Assembly (NCBI GenBank): GCA_021647685.1
Contig: JAKIUH010000068.1
Span: 1 to 13,177, forward strand
From: Bacteroidales bacterium
GTDB lineage: Bacteria; Bacteroidota; Bacteroidia; Bacteroidales; NBLH01
Length of the DNA stretch: 13,177 nt
Direction: 5' to 3'
The translations under genes and the position numbers were made by a program. Below, piece after piece: positions 1 through 6,852 of this stretch; within the stretch, counting starts at the first letter, position 1, and each line of letters starts with the position of its first letter. The notes beneath the pieces were generated by a model. That model worked only from the letters and a program-made list of their open reading frames with translations. It did not search any database and had not been told where the DNA came from.

Positions 1-664
1 TGGCGGCATCATATACCGAAGTATCCTTATCTACAAAATCATAAACTCCCACAATTTGATGATTCACACGAATACTGTCAAAGGCTGCCAACTCATTAAC
101 TTTATAAAATCCGGCGTCCAAGATTGCCACCAACATGCCTTCACCACGATAACCAGCTTCATGCAAGTAATGTGCATTCAACATTTCTATTTGTCGAAAA
201 CCATTGCCGTAATAATCGTAGCCCGATGAATCAAAATCAAGCGATTGCTCATATTTTATTTGTGTCTGAACACTTAAATTTTCCTTATTTTTTAGAATTT
301 TCTTTTTACTTAAACCCACTGATTTTACAAACGAAATTTTATCAAGTGTATCGATTAGAAGCGTATCCTTAGTATAAACCGATACCGAATTAAACCATTT
401 GGAAACATTAACGATTTCCAAACCAAGCGCCTTTAAACTATCAAGATAGTTTTGATTAACCGGCAAATCACTTTCATCATAAGCAATATTGTATTTTATG
501 CGACGTTCGACAGCACGTTTTGTCAAAAACTGCTCCGGCTTATCCAAAGAGTACGAGCTGTTGTTTTTATCGGTAAAATTTACCAAATAATGATTGGGTG
601 AAATTTGGGCAAACAGCAAAGAATGACCAAATATTAAAATTAAAACAGTTATAATTAACTTCAT
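1..664 (-). CDS. Secreted subtilisin-like (S8) serine peptidase, N-terminal part
   Basis: The reading frame is open from an ATG at 664 to the left edge (221 codons), so the C-terminal part is missing. Residues 1-19 form a signal peptide (Lys near the start, hydrophobic core, likely cleavage after LLFA), which predicts export across the inner membrane. Residues about 24-118 look like an inhibitor-type propeptide and include PEQFLTKRAVERR, a segment I recognise from secreted Bacteroidota S8 peptidases. The catalytic domain then starts; VAILDAGF holds the likely catalytic Asp (D183), with DAG in place of the commoner DTG or DSG. The His and Ser motifs would lie beyond the window, so activity cannot be judged, nor can a C-terminal type IX secretion sorting domain. 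It is transcribed away from the sensor gene at 993. Family assignment is fairly secure; the substrate is unknown. Confidence 0.82.
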   Translation of the reverse strand, partial: MKLIITVLILIFGHSLLFAQISPNHYLVNFTDKNNSSYSLDKPEQFLTKRAVERRIKYNIAYDESDLPVNQNYLDSLKALGLEIVNVSKWFNSVSVYTKDTLLIDTLDKISFVKSVGLSKKKILKNKENLSVQTQIKYEQSLDFDSSGYDYYGNGFRQIEMLNAHYLHEAGYRGEGMLVAILDAGFYKVNELAAFDSIRVNHQIVGVYDFVDKDTSVYDAA

Positions 665-688
665 ATTTTATCAATTAGGTTTTAAATG

Positions 689-719
689 TAAAAATACTAA
701 ATTAAGCGAAATCGCGAAA
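689..719 (-). promoter_or_regulatory. Possible promoter of the S8 peptidase gene
   Basis: On the minus strand, TTTC (716-719) lies 19 nt upstream of TATTTTTA (689-696). This resembles the Bacteroidota pattern TTTG-n19-TAnnTTTG, with one mismatch in each element. It would give a leader of roughly 18 nt. In such AT-rich DNA the match may be chance. Confidence 0.28.
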
Positions 720-876
720 TCTTTATTATTATAAGATACAATAATAATTTAATCCTTACGTGGAATTATCATATAATTCGAACCGTTAATATAAAATTTT
801 GGCGTGTTTGTTGTATATTTACGAATAATAATACAGCATTATATTTTTAATTCTAAATTGCAGATTTCAAATAAAT

Positions 877-907
877 TTTTACAATTTGGAAATTATTCTT
901 ATATTTG
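877..907 (+). promoter_or_regulatory. Possible promoter of the sensor gene
   Basis: TATATTTG at 900-907 is the only exact match to TAnnTTTG that I find in this gap on the plus strand. At the expected 19-nt spacing upstream sits TTTT (877-880), one base away from the TTTG element. Transcription would start near 914 and leave a leader of about 80 nt. The support is pattern match only. Confidence 0.35.
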
Positions 908-992
908 ATATTTTCTGTTTATTGTTGTAAATAGTTTATTAATAGCTTGTTTAGCTACATTTTTTGCGATATTTATTTAATTTTTATCAAAA

Positions 993-3116
993 ATGAAATT
1001 GCGTCTTACAATTGCCAATAAAATAAGCCTGGGTTTTGGCTCTTTAATGGTTGTAGTAATTATTGCAGGTATTTTAATTTACAATACCATGCAAAAGAAT
1101 TTGGAACTTAGCCATAGAATTAGTGAATTGTATTTACCTTCGGCAAAAGCAGTAAACGATTTGGCACTAAGTATGACAAATTCTAAAATGCTTATTGTAA
1201 ACTGGGTCGCTGAACGAAAAAATACCGAATATAAAAAACAATTAATCGAGCTTCATAAAAGCGGCTACAATAAACTAATCGGAAGACTGGATTCATTATC
1301 ACAAGCTTGGGACAAAGAAGATATAGCACAATTAGATACGATTAAACTAACGGTTGATAAATTATTTGCAGAGCACAGGAACATTATGGAAATGCTCAAA
1401 ACACCGGAAGATTACAATAATCCGGTTGCAAAATCGCTTGGAAGTGCCAATGTTGAAGAAGGACAAATTGTTATGGTACTTACCGATGATATTTTAAAAA
1501 GATTAGCCCTTTTATCAAAAAAGTTCGATACAAAAATCAACAGTTTGAGTACTCTAATGAATGTTTCCTTTGACCGGTTTAAAAATTTCATTGTTTGGAT
1601 TACGGTAATTTCATTTTTTCTCATTATAATCGTTGCATTCATCTACTCACGTGCATTAGTTTACCCGATTAATAAAATTAAACGAGATATTTTGTTAATG
1701 AGCCAAGGACGTATTCCCGATGAGATTTTATATTCGCGTTACGACGAAATTGGCGAAATGGGGCATGCCTTGAACAACCTGAAAAAAGGTCTGAAAAAAA
1801 TCACTCAATTTGCCAATGAAATTGGTAAAGAAAACTACGAAAGTGAGTTTACTCCTTTGAGTAAAGAAGACGAACTTGGAAACTCCTTGCTGTTAATGCG
1901 CGAAAACCTCAAAAAGGCATCGCAAGAAGCAAGTTTAAGACGCGCAGAAAATGCTCAAAGAAGTTGGGCTTCGCAGGGTTTGGCAGAATTTGGCGTGCTT
2001 TTACGCGAAAGCAAAGACGATTTGGAAGAACTCACCAACAAAATACTTACCCGCTTGGTAAGGTATCTTGGTGCAAGTATCGGAGGCTTATTTATCATTA
2101 ACGATGATGATGAAAACGATACGCACCTAGAACTTTTAGCTTTTTATGCTTACGATAGAAGAAAATATTTGAATAAAAGAGTTGAAATTGGTGAAAACCT
2201 TGTAGGACAATGTGTTCTGGAAAACGAAACGATTTATATGAACGATATTCCCAAAGACTATGTTCATATAAGCTCGGGATTAGGCAAAGATGACCCCAAA
2301 AGTTTACTCATTGTTCCGCTAAAATTAAATGAAAAAGTGTATGGTGTTGTAGAGCTGGCATCTTTTGAAGAATTTGAACCCTATAAAATTGAATTTGTAG
2401 AAAAAATCGGTGAAAGTATCGCTTCAACCATTTCAAGTGTTAAAATTAACATTCATACAGCTAAGCTGCTTCAAGAATCTAACGAAAAGTCAGAACGACT
2501 AACCAAACAAGAAGAGGAAACACGCAGGCAAATTGAAGAGATGCAAAAATCTTTAAAAGAAATCAAAGAAAGAGAAGAAAAGCTCAAAAAAGAAAATATC
2601 GAACTGTTCAATAAAAACAAAGAAGAAGTTTTTAAACTCAAAGAACTAAATAGCAAGATTGAAAAAGAAATGAAAGAAATCAGTGCCAAATATAGCAGCA
2701 TTATGGATGCTGTTGACAACTCAGTGGGTACTTATTATCTTTCATTTAGCGGAGAGATTATGGAAGCTAATGATCGATTCATAAAAATGACCGGCGTTGG
2801 TTTTAGTGAATTAAAAGACCGAAAACTGGATGACTTTATGAGTGAGGAAAAGATACAAAGTGTAGAGCATCAAAATTTCATGTCTGATTTACTGTCAGGA
2901 AGGGTTTATCGCAATTTAAACCAGTATTATTTTGATCAAAAAGAGAAATGGTTTTACGAAACATTTACTCCTCTTTATGATGAAAATGATAAATTTTCGC
3001 GTGTTATCAGTATGGCTTTTGATATGACTGAAAATGTAGAACGTGAACGCGAACTTAGAGCCGAAGTTTCACGTGCTAATGAAATTATTAAAAAATTAAA
3101 AGACCGTATGTTATAA
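993..3116 (+). CDS. Membrane-bound HAMP-GAF-PAS sensor protein without an output domain
   Basis: The 707-residue protein has TM1 at about 13-31, an extracytoplasmic region at 32-197 that is helical and resembles a four-helix-bundle chemoreceptor sensor, and TM2 at about 198-220. A HAMP linker (about 220-272, with DEIGEMGHALNNL) follows, then a second HAMP-like segment (273-310, with DELGNSLLLMRENL). A GAF domain spans about 335-485, ending in VPLKLNEKVYGVVELAS-type strands. A highly charged coiled coil (about 490-565) leads to a PAS domain (about 566-683) that closes with the typical DMTEN junction. The protein ends 24 residues later at RML. There is no histidine-kinase H-box or ATP lid, GGDEF, phosphatase, receiver or methyl-accepting hairpin. 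It probably senses a periplasmic signal and a cytoplasmic one and passes them to a partner protein through the coiled coil or PAS. It is monocistronic, with converging genes downstream. Domain calls are from sequence pattern; the ligand and output are unknown. Confidence 0.85.
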   Translation: MKLRLTIANKISLGFGSLMVVVIIAGILIYNTMQKNLELSHRISELYLPSAKAVNDLALSMTNSKMLIVNWVAERKNTEYKKQLIELHKSGYNKLIGRLDSLSQAWDKEDIAQLDTIKLTVDKLFAEHRNIMEMLKTPEDYNNPVAKSLGSANVEEGQIVMVLTDDILKRLALLSKKFDTKINSLSTLMNVSFDRFKNFIVWITVISFFLIIIVAFIYSRALVYPINKIKRDILLMSQGRIPDEILYSRYDEIGEMGHALNNLKKGLKKITQFANEIGKENYESEFTPLSKEDELGNSLLLMRENLKKASQEASLRRAENAQRSWASQGLAEFGVLLRESKDDLEELTNKILTRLVRYLGASIGGLFIINDDDENDTHLELLAFYAYDRRKYLNKRVEIGENLVGQCVLENETIYMNDIPKDYVHISSGLGKDDPKSLLIVPLKLNEKVYGVVELASFEEFEPYKIEFVEKIGESIASTISSVKINIHTAKLLQESNEKSERLTKQEEETRRQIEEMQKSLKEIKEREEKLKKENIELFNKNKEEVFKLKELNSKIEKEMKEISAKYSSIMDAVDNSVGTYYLSFSGEIMEANDRFIKMTGVGFSELKDRKLDDFMSEEKIQSVEHQNFMSDLLSGRVYRNLNQYYFDQKEKWFYETFTPLYDENDKFSRVISMAFDMTENVERERELRAEVSRANEIIKKLKDRML

Positions 3117-3142
3117 AAAAAGCCGATTCTAAAATCGACTTT
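3115..3142 (-). terminator. Terminator of the ychF-reductase unit, between convergent genes
   Basis: Arms 3119-3128 and 3133-3142 form a 10-position stem with a 4-nt loop. In minus-strand RNA the central odd pair is a G-U wobble and the stem is followed by seven U residues (3121-3115), so it is a good intrinsic terminator for the gene ending at 3171. In plus-strand RNA the same position is a C-A mismatch with only three U residues after it, so it should work less well for the sensor gene, whose stop codon overlaps the U tract. Confidence 0.65.
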
Positions 3143-3170
3143 AAAAATATCAAAATATAAATTCCTGTAT

Positions 3171-3797
3171 CTACCAAAGAGTTGCTTGTACAGCTATTGA
3201 CATTTCTTTAACAATATCATGTGCTGCTTTTATCAATATTTTGGGACCCATTAGATAGGCTTTTTGAATATTCTCCTGAGCAACAAGTGTTTTAATCAGT
3301 CCTTCCAAACCATTTTCATCTTGATTATCGTAGGTAAAAACAATTAAATCATCAGAAAATTCTTTAATATCCGATTCAAAAAACATTTGTTCTTCTGATT
3401 TTGTAACCAGCACACTAATAACTTTATTTCCTGCTTTTTTAAGCTCCTTAACCGTCATAAGCATTGGGGCAATTCCGGCAGCACCACCCACAGCCAACAC
3501 ACTGTTATAATTTGCTACATCAATGGCTTTGCCTTTTGGTCCTTCAATATTTAATACTTCATCTCCTTCATTTAAACCGGTAATTTTCGACGATAACTCG
3601 CCCACTGCTTCTATTACCAAAGTAATGGTTCCCAAACGCTCATCAGCATCGGCAACACTTAATGTCAAACGGTCTTTTTCATCTAAATGTACAAATACAA
3701 AATGTCCCGCTTTGCACTTTGAAGCAACTTCTGCTGCATCAAATACAAATTTCACGGTATTATCTGTAAGAAATTCTTTTTCTATAATTTTATTCAT
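3171..3797 (-). CDS. FAD/NAD(P)-binding reductase subunit, NfnA/SudB-like, lacking the C-terminal [2Fe-2S] segment
   Basis: The 208-residue protein resembles the small subunit of NADH-dependent ferredoxin:NADP oxidoreductase / sulfide dehydrogenase and the dihydroorotate dehydrogenase electron-transfer subunit. Residues 1-90 match the flavin-binding beta-barrel, with RLTLS (43-47) at the FAD-binding RxxxS/T position. Residues 98-195 match the nucleotide-binding fold: AVGGAAGIAPM (102-112) is the glycine-rich loop and MGPKILIKA (183-191) the typical late GP motif. As I recall the family, its members run to about 280 residues and end in a cysteine-rich [2Fe-2S] segment beginning near SLNPIMVDGTGMCG. 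This protein stops at QATLW, just before that point, and no frame downstream restores it. It follows ychF by 12 bp and is followed by a terminator; no large NfnB/GltD-type partner is present here. It could be a flavin reductase working with another partner; the substrate is unknown. Confidence 0.72.
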   Translation of the reverse strand: MNKIIEKEFLTDNTVKFVFDAAEVASKCKAGHFVFVHLDEKDRLTLSVADADERLGTITLVIEAVGELSSKITGLNEGDEVLNIEGPKGKAIDVANYNSVLAVGGAAGIAPMLMTVKELKKAGNKVISVLVTKSEEQMFFESDIKEFSDDLIVFTYDNQDENGLEGLIKTLVAQENIQKAYLMGPKILIKAAHDIVKEMSIAVQATLW

Positions 3798-3809
3798 TTT
3801 TTACAAATT

Positions 3810-4907
3810 TTATACGTTAAAACGTATGTTTAAAATATCCCCATCTTCTACAATATAATTCTTTCCTTCGATATGCAATTTTCCGGCTTCTTTAACGGCT
3901 TGTTCAGATTTCAGTTCAATAAAATCATTATATTTCATCACTTCGGCACGAATAAAACCACGCTGTAAATCGCTGTGTATTACACCGGCTGCCTCAGGAG
4001 CAGTGGAACCTTTTTTTATAGTCCAGGCTCTGATTTCTTTTGGTCCTACAGTAAAAAATGTTTCCAAATTCAAAATTTTATAGGCAGAACGTATCAATTT
4101 ATCAACTCCGGGCTCGCTTAAGCCAATATCCTGTAGAAACTCCAAACGTTCTTCTTCTGTTTCCAATTCGGCAATCTCTGCTTCTAATTTACCGGCAATT
4201 ACCAAAACCTCAGTACTTTCATTTTTCAGATGTTCTTTTACGGCATCAGAATATTTATTTCCGTTCACTGCCGCATCATCATCTACATTACACACATAAA
4301 AAACCGGTTTAGTGGTTAGTAAAAACAAATCACCAACAGCAGCCTTCTCCTCATCACTAACTTCCAAAGTTCGTGCATTTTGAAAATTTTCTAAATGATT
4401 TTTATATTTATTCAATATTTCAATAATCCGTTTGGCATTTTTATCTCCGGTTTTCAAAAGCTTTTCAGTTCGTGCAATCTTTTTCTCAACCGACTGCAAA
4501 TCTGCTACTTGCAACTCAAAATCCAAATCTTCAATATCGCGAACCGGATCAATTGAACCCGAAGGATGTGGCAAGTTTTCATCATCAAAACATCGTACAA
4601 CATGGATAATCGCATCCGCATTACGCAATTCACCCAAAAACTTATTCCCAATACCTTCTCCTTGGCTGGCACCTTTTGCTAATCCTGGTAAATCTACAAT
4701 ATCTACAACTACCTGAACGAGCTTTTCGGTAGGCTGTAATTTTTCCAACTCCTTTAAACGCGGATCCGGTACTTTCACCATTCCGATATTTGATTTTCCG
4801 GTGCTGAACGAATAATTGGTAGCCTCTGCCTTTGTATTTGACATACAATTGAATAAAGTAGTTTTTCCTGAATTGGTTAATCCGACAATTCCGCAACTTA
4901 AAGCCAT
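3810..4907 (-). CDS. ychF: YchF/Ola1-type P-loop ATPase (Obg-related), divergent form
   Basis: At 365 residues this is the usual length for YchF, a ribosome-associated nucleotide hydrolase of the Obg family that prefers ATP and has been linked to translation and oxidative stress responses. The G1 loop is GLTNSGKTTLFN (9-20), where the common form is GLPNVGKSTLFN. The switch I region reads SFSTGKSN (33-40) rather than the usual PFCTIEPN. G3 is DLPGL (72-76) rather than DIAGL, followed by the conserved KGASQGEGIGNKFL. G4 is NVDD (207-210), in line with the non-GTP-specific NxxE type. A helical insertion lies at about 130-195 and the TGS domain at about 282-364, ending in the conserved RFNV. I recall two YchF types among Bacteroidota; this looks like the divergent one, and a canonical copy may exist elsewhere. 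It heads a two-gene unit with the reductase-like gene. Confidence 0.93.
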   Translation of the reverse strand: MALSCGIVGLTNSGKTTLFNCMSNTKAEATNYSFSTGKSNIGMVKVPDPRLKELEKLQPTEKLVQVVVDIVDLPGLAKGASQGEGIGNKFLGELRNADAIIHVVRCFDDENLPHPSGSIDPVRDIEDLDFELQVADLQSVEKKIARTEKLLKTGDKNAKRIIEILNKYKNHLENFQNARTLEVSDEEKAAVGDLFLLTTKPVFYVCNVDDDAAVNGNKYSDAVKEHLKNESTEVLVIAGKLEAEIAELETEEERLEFLQDIGLSEPGVDKLIRSAYKILNLETFFTVGPKEIRAWTIKKGSTAPEAAGVIHSDLQRGFIRAEVMKYNDFIELKSEQAVKEAGKLHIEGKNYIVEDGDILNIRFNV

Positions 4908-4933
4908 GATTTTTATATTTTTGTTTGGATTTG

Positions 4934-4968
4934 CAAAAGTAGTGAGTTATTTTAAAACAGACAACAAA
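4934..4968 (-). promoter_or_regulatory. Bacteroidota-type promoter of ychF
   Basis: On the minus strand, TACTTTTG (4934-4941) is an exact match to the -7 consensus TAnnTTTG and is followed by C, also typical. TTG (4962-4964) lies 20 nt upstream, with another TTTG at 4965-4968. Transcription would start near 4927, leaving a leader of about 20 nt before the ATG at 4907. The element sits just upstream of ychF and downstream of the nuo terminator, as expected for an independent unit. Confidence 0.65.
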
Positions 4969-5031
4969 TATTTAGGCTGCACTATGAGCGGCTGCAACAC
5001 AATAATTGCAACTAACTCAACAGCCATAAAT

Positions 5032-5062
5032 AAAAAATGCGGCTAAATTAACCGCATTTTTT
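5032..5062 (-). terminator. Intrinsic terminator of the nuo operon (symmetrical hairpin)
   Basis: Arms 5032-5042 and 5052-5062 pair perfectly over 11 bp (AAAAAATGCGG against CCGCATTTTTT) around a 9-nt loop. On the minus strand the GC core is followed by six U residues. It lies 11 nt after the stop codon of the last gene of the operon. The sequence is symmetrical, so it could also stop plus-strand readthrough. Confidence 0.85.
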
Positions 5063-5073
5063 ACTTAAATTTA

Positions 5074-5394
5074 TTATCGTTCCCAGTATTGAGGTCGAAA
5101 ATCATCATTCCTTTGCATCCAGTAATCCTCATTGACTATATGTCCGTCGGGAGTTCGCAATTTACGGTCATACACCCAAATAACCGGATTAAAAACCAAA
5201 TCATTCACTGCAATATTATAGGATTTTTCAGCACCTTCTTCTGTGGGCTCTACCTCTTGAACAATTACATCAAAACCATTAAATTCCAACAAATCTTTTA
5301 AAAAGTTCATACGTTCTTTATTCACTCCTCTCTCAACAAAAGTAACTAAATCTTCTCCGATTTTACCAAAATCGTGTTTCACAGGCATACTCAT
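5074..5394 (-). CDS. Small soluble protein of unknown function, last gene of the nuo operon
   Basis: I do not recognise this 106-residue protein. It starts 4 bp after the nuoN stop codon and ends just before the operon terminator, so it is co-transcribed with complex I and probably translationally coupled to nuoN. There is no signal peptide or TM helix. The N-terminal half is predicted helical (about residues 8-38: EDLVTFVERGVNKERMNFLKD), followed by a strand GFDVIVQEVEP (40-50). The C-terminal third is rich in Trp, Tyr, Asp and Arg and ends YWMQRNDDFRPQYWER. A second in-frame ATG two codons downstream (MSMPV) lies 9 nt after an AGGA, a better ribosome-binding spacing than the 3 nt of the first ATG, so the true start may be there. 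From position alone it could be an accessory subunit or assembly factor of complex I; no function can be read from the sequence. Confidence 0.8.
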   Translation of the reverse strand: MSMPVKHDFGKIGEDLVTFVERGVNKERMNFLKDLLEFNGFDVIVQEVEPTEEGAEKSYNIAVNDLVFNPVIWVYDRKLRTPDGHIVNEDYWMQRNDDFRPQYWER

Positions 5395-5398
5395 AATC

Positions 5399-6829
5399 CT
5401 AAATATTTAAAACATTTACAACACTGTTAATGTAGTCGTACAGCGGACTGTAAAGACCAATTAAAAATAAAGAAACAACAACAATAATAAGCCCTATCCG
5501 AGTTAAAGCATCATTCTTAAAATAAGGAATAGGATTGTCGCTTGTTCTTAAAAAAGCAGCTCTTACAACCAGTAAATAATAATATAAAGAAATGGTAACA
5601 TTTACCACAGCAATAAACACTAATAAATAGTAACCTTTACTGGCTGCCGAAGTGTATAAGAAAAATTTACCGAAAAATCCGGCAATAGGAGGAATTCCGG
5701 CTAATGAAAACAATGAAAGCATTAAAACCAGTGCTAAATTAGGATTGGTTCGGTAGAAACCGTTATAATCATCAATGTTTAATTTACCGCTTTTTGTTTC
5801 TACTACTTGAATAACTCCAAAAGCTCCAATATTTGAGAATATATATATTGCCATAAAGTAAATTACTGTAGCGACGGCTAACTGATTGGCAGCCAACATA
5901 CCCATCATAACAAAACCGGCTTGCGCAACAGACGAAAAAGCAAGAAAGCGTTTTAAGTTTTGCTGTCTGAGGGCAAAAAAGTTTCCTATAAACATGGTAA
6001 GAATTGAAAGCCCATACAATATAGGTGTCCAAATATCAATCAACTCTCTGAATGTAACAAACAAGGTAATCATTAAAATGAAAACAGCAGCAGATTTGGA
6101 GATTACCGATAAATAATTAGATACCGGTGTTGGAGCACCCTCATAAACATCGGCAGTCCAGAAATGGAAAGGTACCAAAGAAATTTTAAAAGCCAAACCG
6201 GCAAAAAACATAATTAATCCTGCTATTGAAAGGTAAGAGTGCCCGATGCTGCCTACTAAGTCATGAAAGTACAAACTTCCGCCGGCTGCATATATAAAGG
6301 AAATACCAAATAAAAATATGCCTGATGATATTGCTGCGGAAAGTATCAATTTAATACCGGCTTCGGATGATTTTCTACTGTAAATATCATAAGCAGCAAG
6401 TGCTGTTACCGGAAGTGTTGAAAGCTCTAAAGATACATAAAGCATTAAAAAATTTCTTGATGAAATCAAGAAAAACATTCCTAACAATGATGCAAACAAC
6501 AAAATAAAAAACTCTCCAACCTTTTGATGTTTTAAAGTTTTATTATGCAACCAGTTAATTGACAATAAACTAATAAGCAGCACACCAATATTTAAAATAT
6601 TTTTAAAAGAAGATATCATCTTATTAGTTTCAAACATACCGCCAAACAAAGTTCCCTCTTTTAAAGGCAAAAAGCTTATTAGCGTATATAGAGCAAACAA
6701 AGCGACTGCTATATAACTGACTTTTTTCTTATTTTCTCCGGTAAAAACAATATCAACTATAAGTAAAATTAATATGAGCAGTGTCAGTATTAATTCATGC
6801 CTCATTAACATTAAACTATTTAAATCCAT
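5399..6829 (-). CDS. nuoN: NADH-quinone oxidoreductase subunit N (antiporter-like)
   Basis: The 476-residue membrane protein is built of about 14 TM helices and belongs to the antiporter-like (proton_antipo_M) family. It pumps protons in the complex I membrane arm, next to NuoK and NuoM. The charged residues that define the half-channels are all present: Glu135 in SLELSTLP (TM5), Lys215 in GLAFKISLVPFHFW (TM7), Lys245 in SVISKSAA (TM8) and Lys388 in AGFFGKFF (TM12). FHFWTADVYEGAPTPV (221-236) is characteristic of NuoN and separates it from NuoL and NuoM. The gene follows nuoM by 23 bp of A/T-rich spacer and precedes the unknown 106-codon gene by 4 bp. The length is normal and nothing looks degraded. 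Confidence 0.96.
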   Translation of the reverse strand: MDLNSLMLMRHELILTLLILILLIVDIVFTGENKKKVSYIAVALFALYTLISFLPLKEGTLFGGMFETNKMISSFKNILNIGVLLISLLSINWLHNKTLKHQKVGEFFILLFASLLGMFFLISSRNFLMLYVSLELSTLPVTALAAYDIYSRKSSEAGIKLILSAAISSGIFLFGISFIYAAGGSLYFHDLVGSIGHSYLSIAGLIMFFAGLAFKISLVPFHFWTADVYEGAPTPVSNYLSVISKSAAVFILMITLFVTFRELIDIWTPILYGLSILTMFIGNFFALRQQNLKRFLAFSSVAQAGFVMMGMLAANQLAVATVIYFMAIYIFSNIGAFGVIQVVETKSGKLNIDDYNGFYRTNPNLALVLMLSLFSLAGIPPIAGFFGKFFLYTSAASKGYYLLVFIAVVNVTISLYYYLLVVRAAFLRTSDNPIPYFKNDALTRIGLIIVVVSLFLIGLYSPLYDYINSVVNVLNI

Positions 6830-6852
6830 TTCCTTAAAAGATTTATTTTTTT

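Larger units (their letters stand above)
665..992. other. AT-rich divergent intergenic region
   Basis: This is 328 bp between two genes that diverge from it. I see no convincing ORF, RNA gene or terminator. It contains candidate promoters for both genes and a perfect tandem 8-mer, GCGAAATC twice (706-721), whose GC-rich steps stand out from the surrounding AT. The tandem copy overlaps the -33 region proposed for the peptidase promoter, so it could be an operator half-site pair, but it is too short to assert that. The rest is low-complexity A/T. Confidence 0.6.

Noticed and set aside
124..372. Plus-strand ORF of 82 codons inside the peptidase gene
   Set aside because: It is antisense to a coherent S8 peptidase frame with signal peptide and family motifs, and its own translation has no recognisable features.
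2471..2719. Minus-strand Ser/Leu-rich ORF
   Set aside because: It is the complement of the Glu/Lys-rich coiled coil of the sensor protein; the repetitive composition explains the open frame.
3523..3858. Plus-strand ORF of 111 codons opposite the reductase gene
   Set aside because: It is an antisense shadow of a clear FAD/NAD-binding protein; its composition is that of reverse-complemented coding DNA.
4642..4896. Second minus-strand ORF overlapping ychF
   Set aside because: It is an alternative frame of ychF with a basic, low-similarity translation, while the ychF frame is fully supported by motifs.
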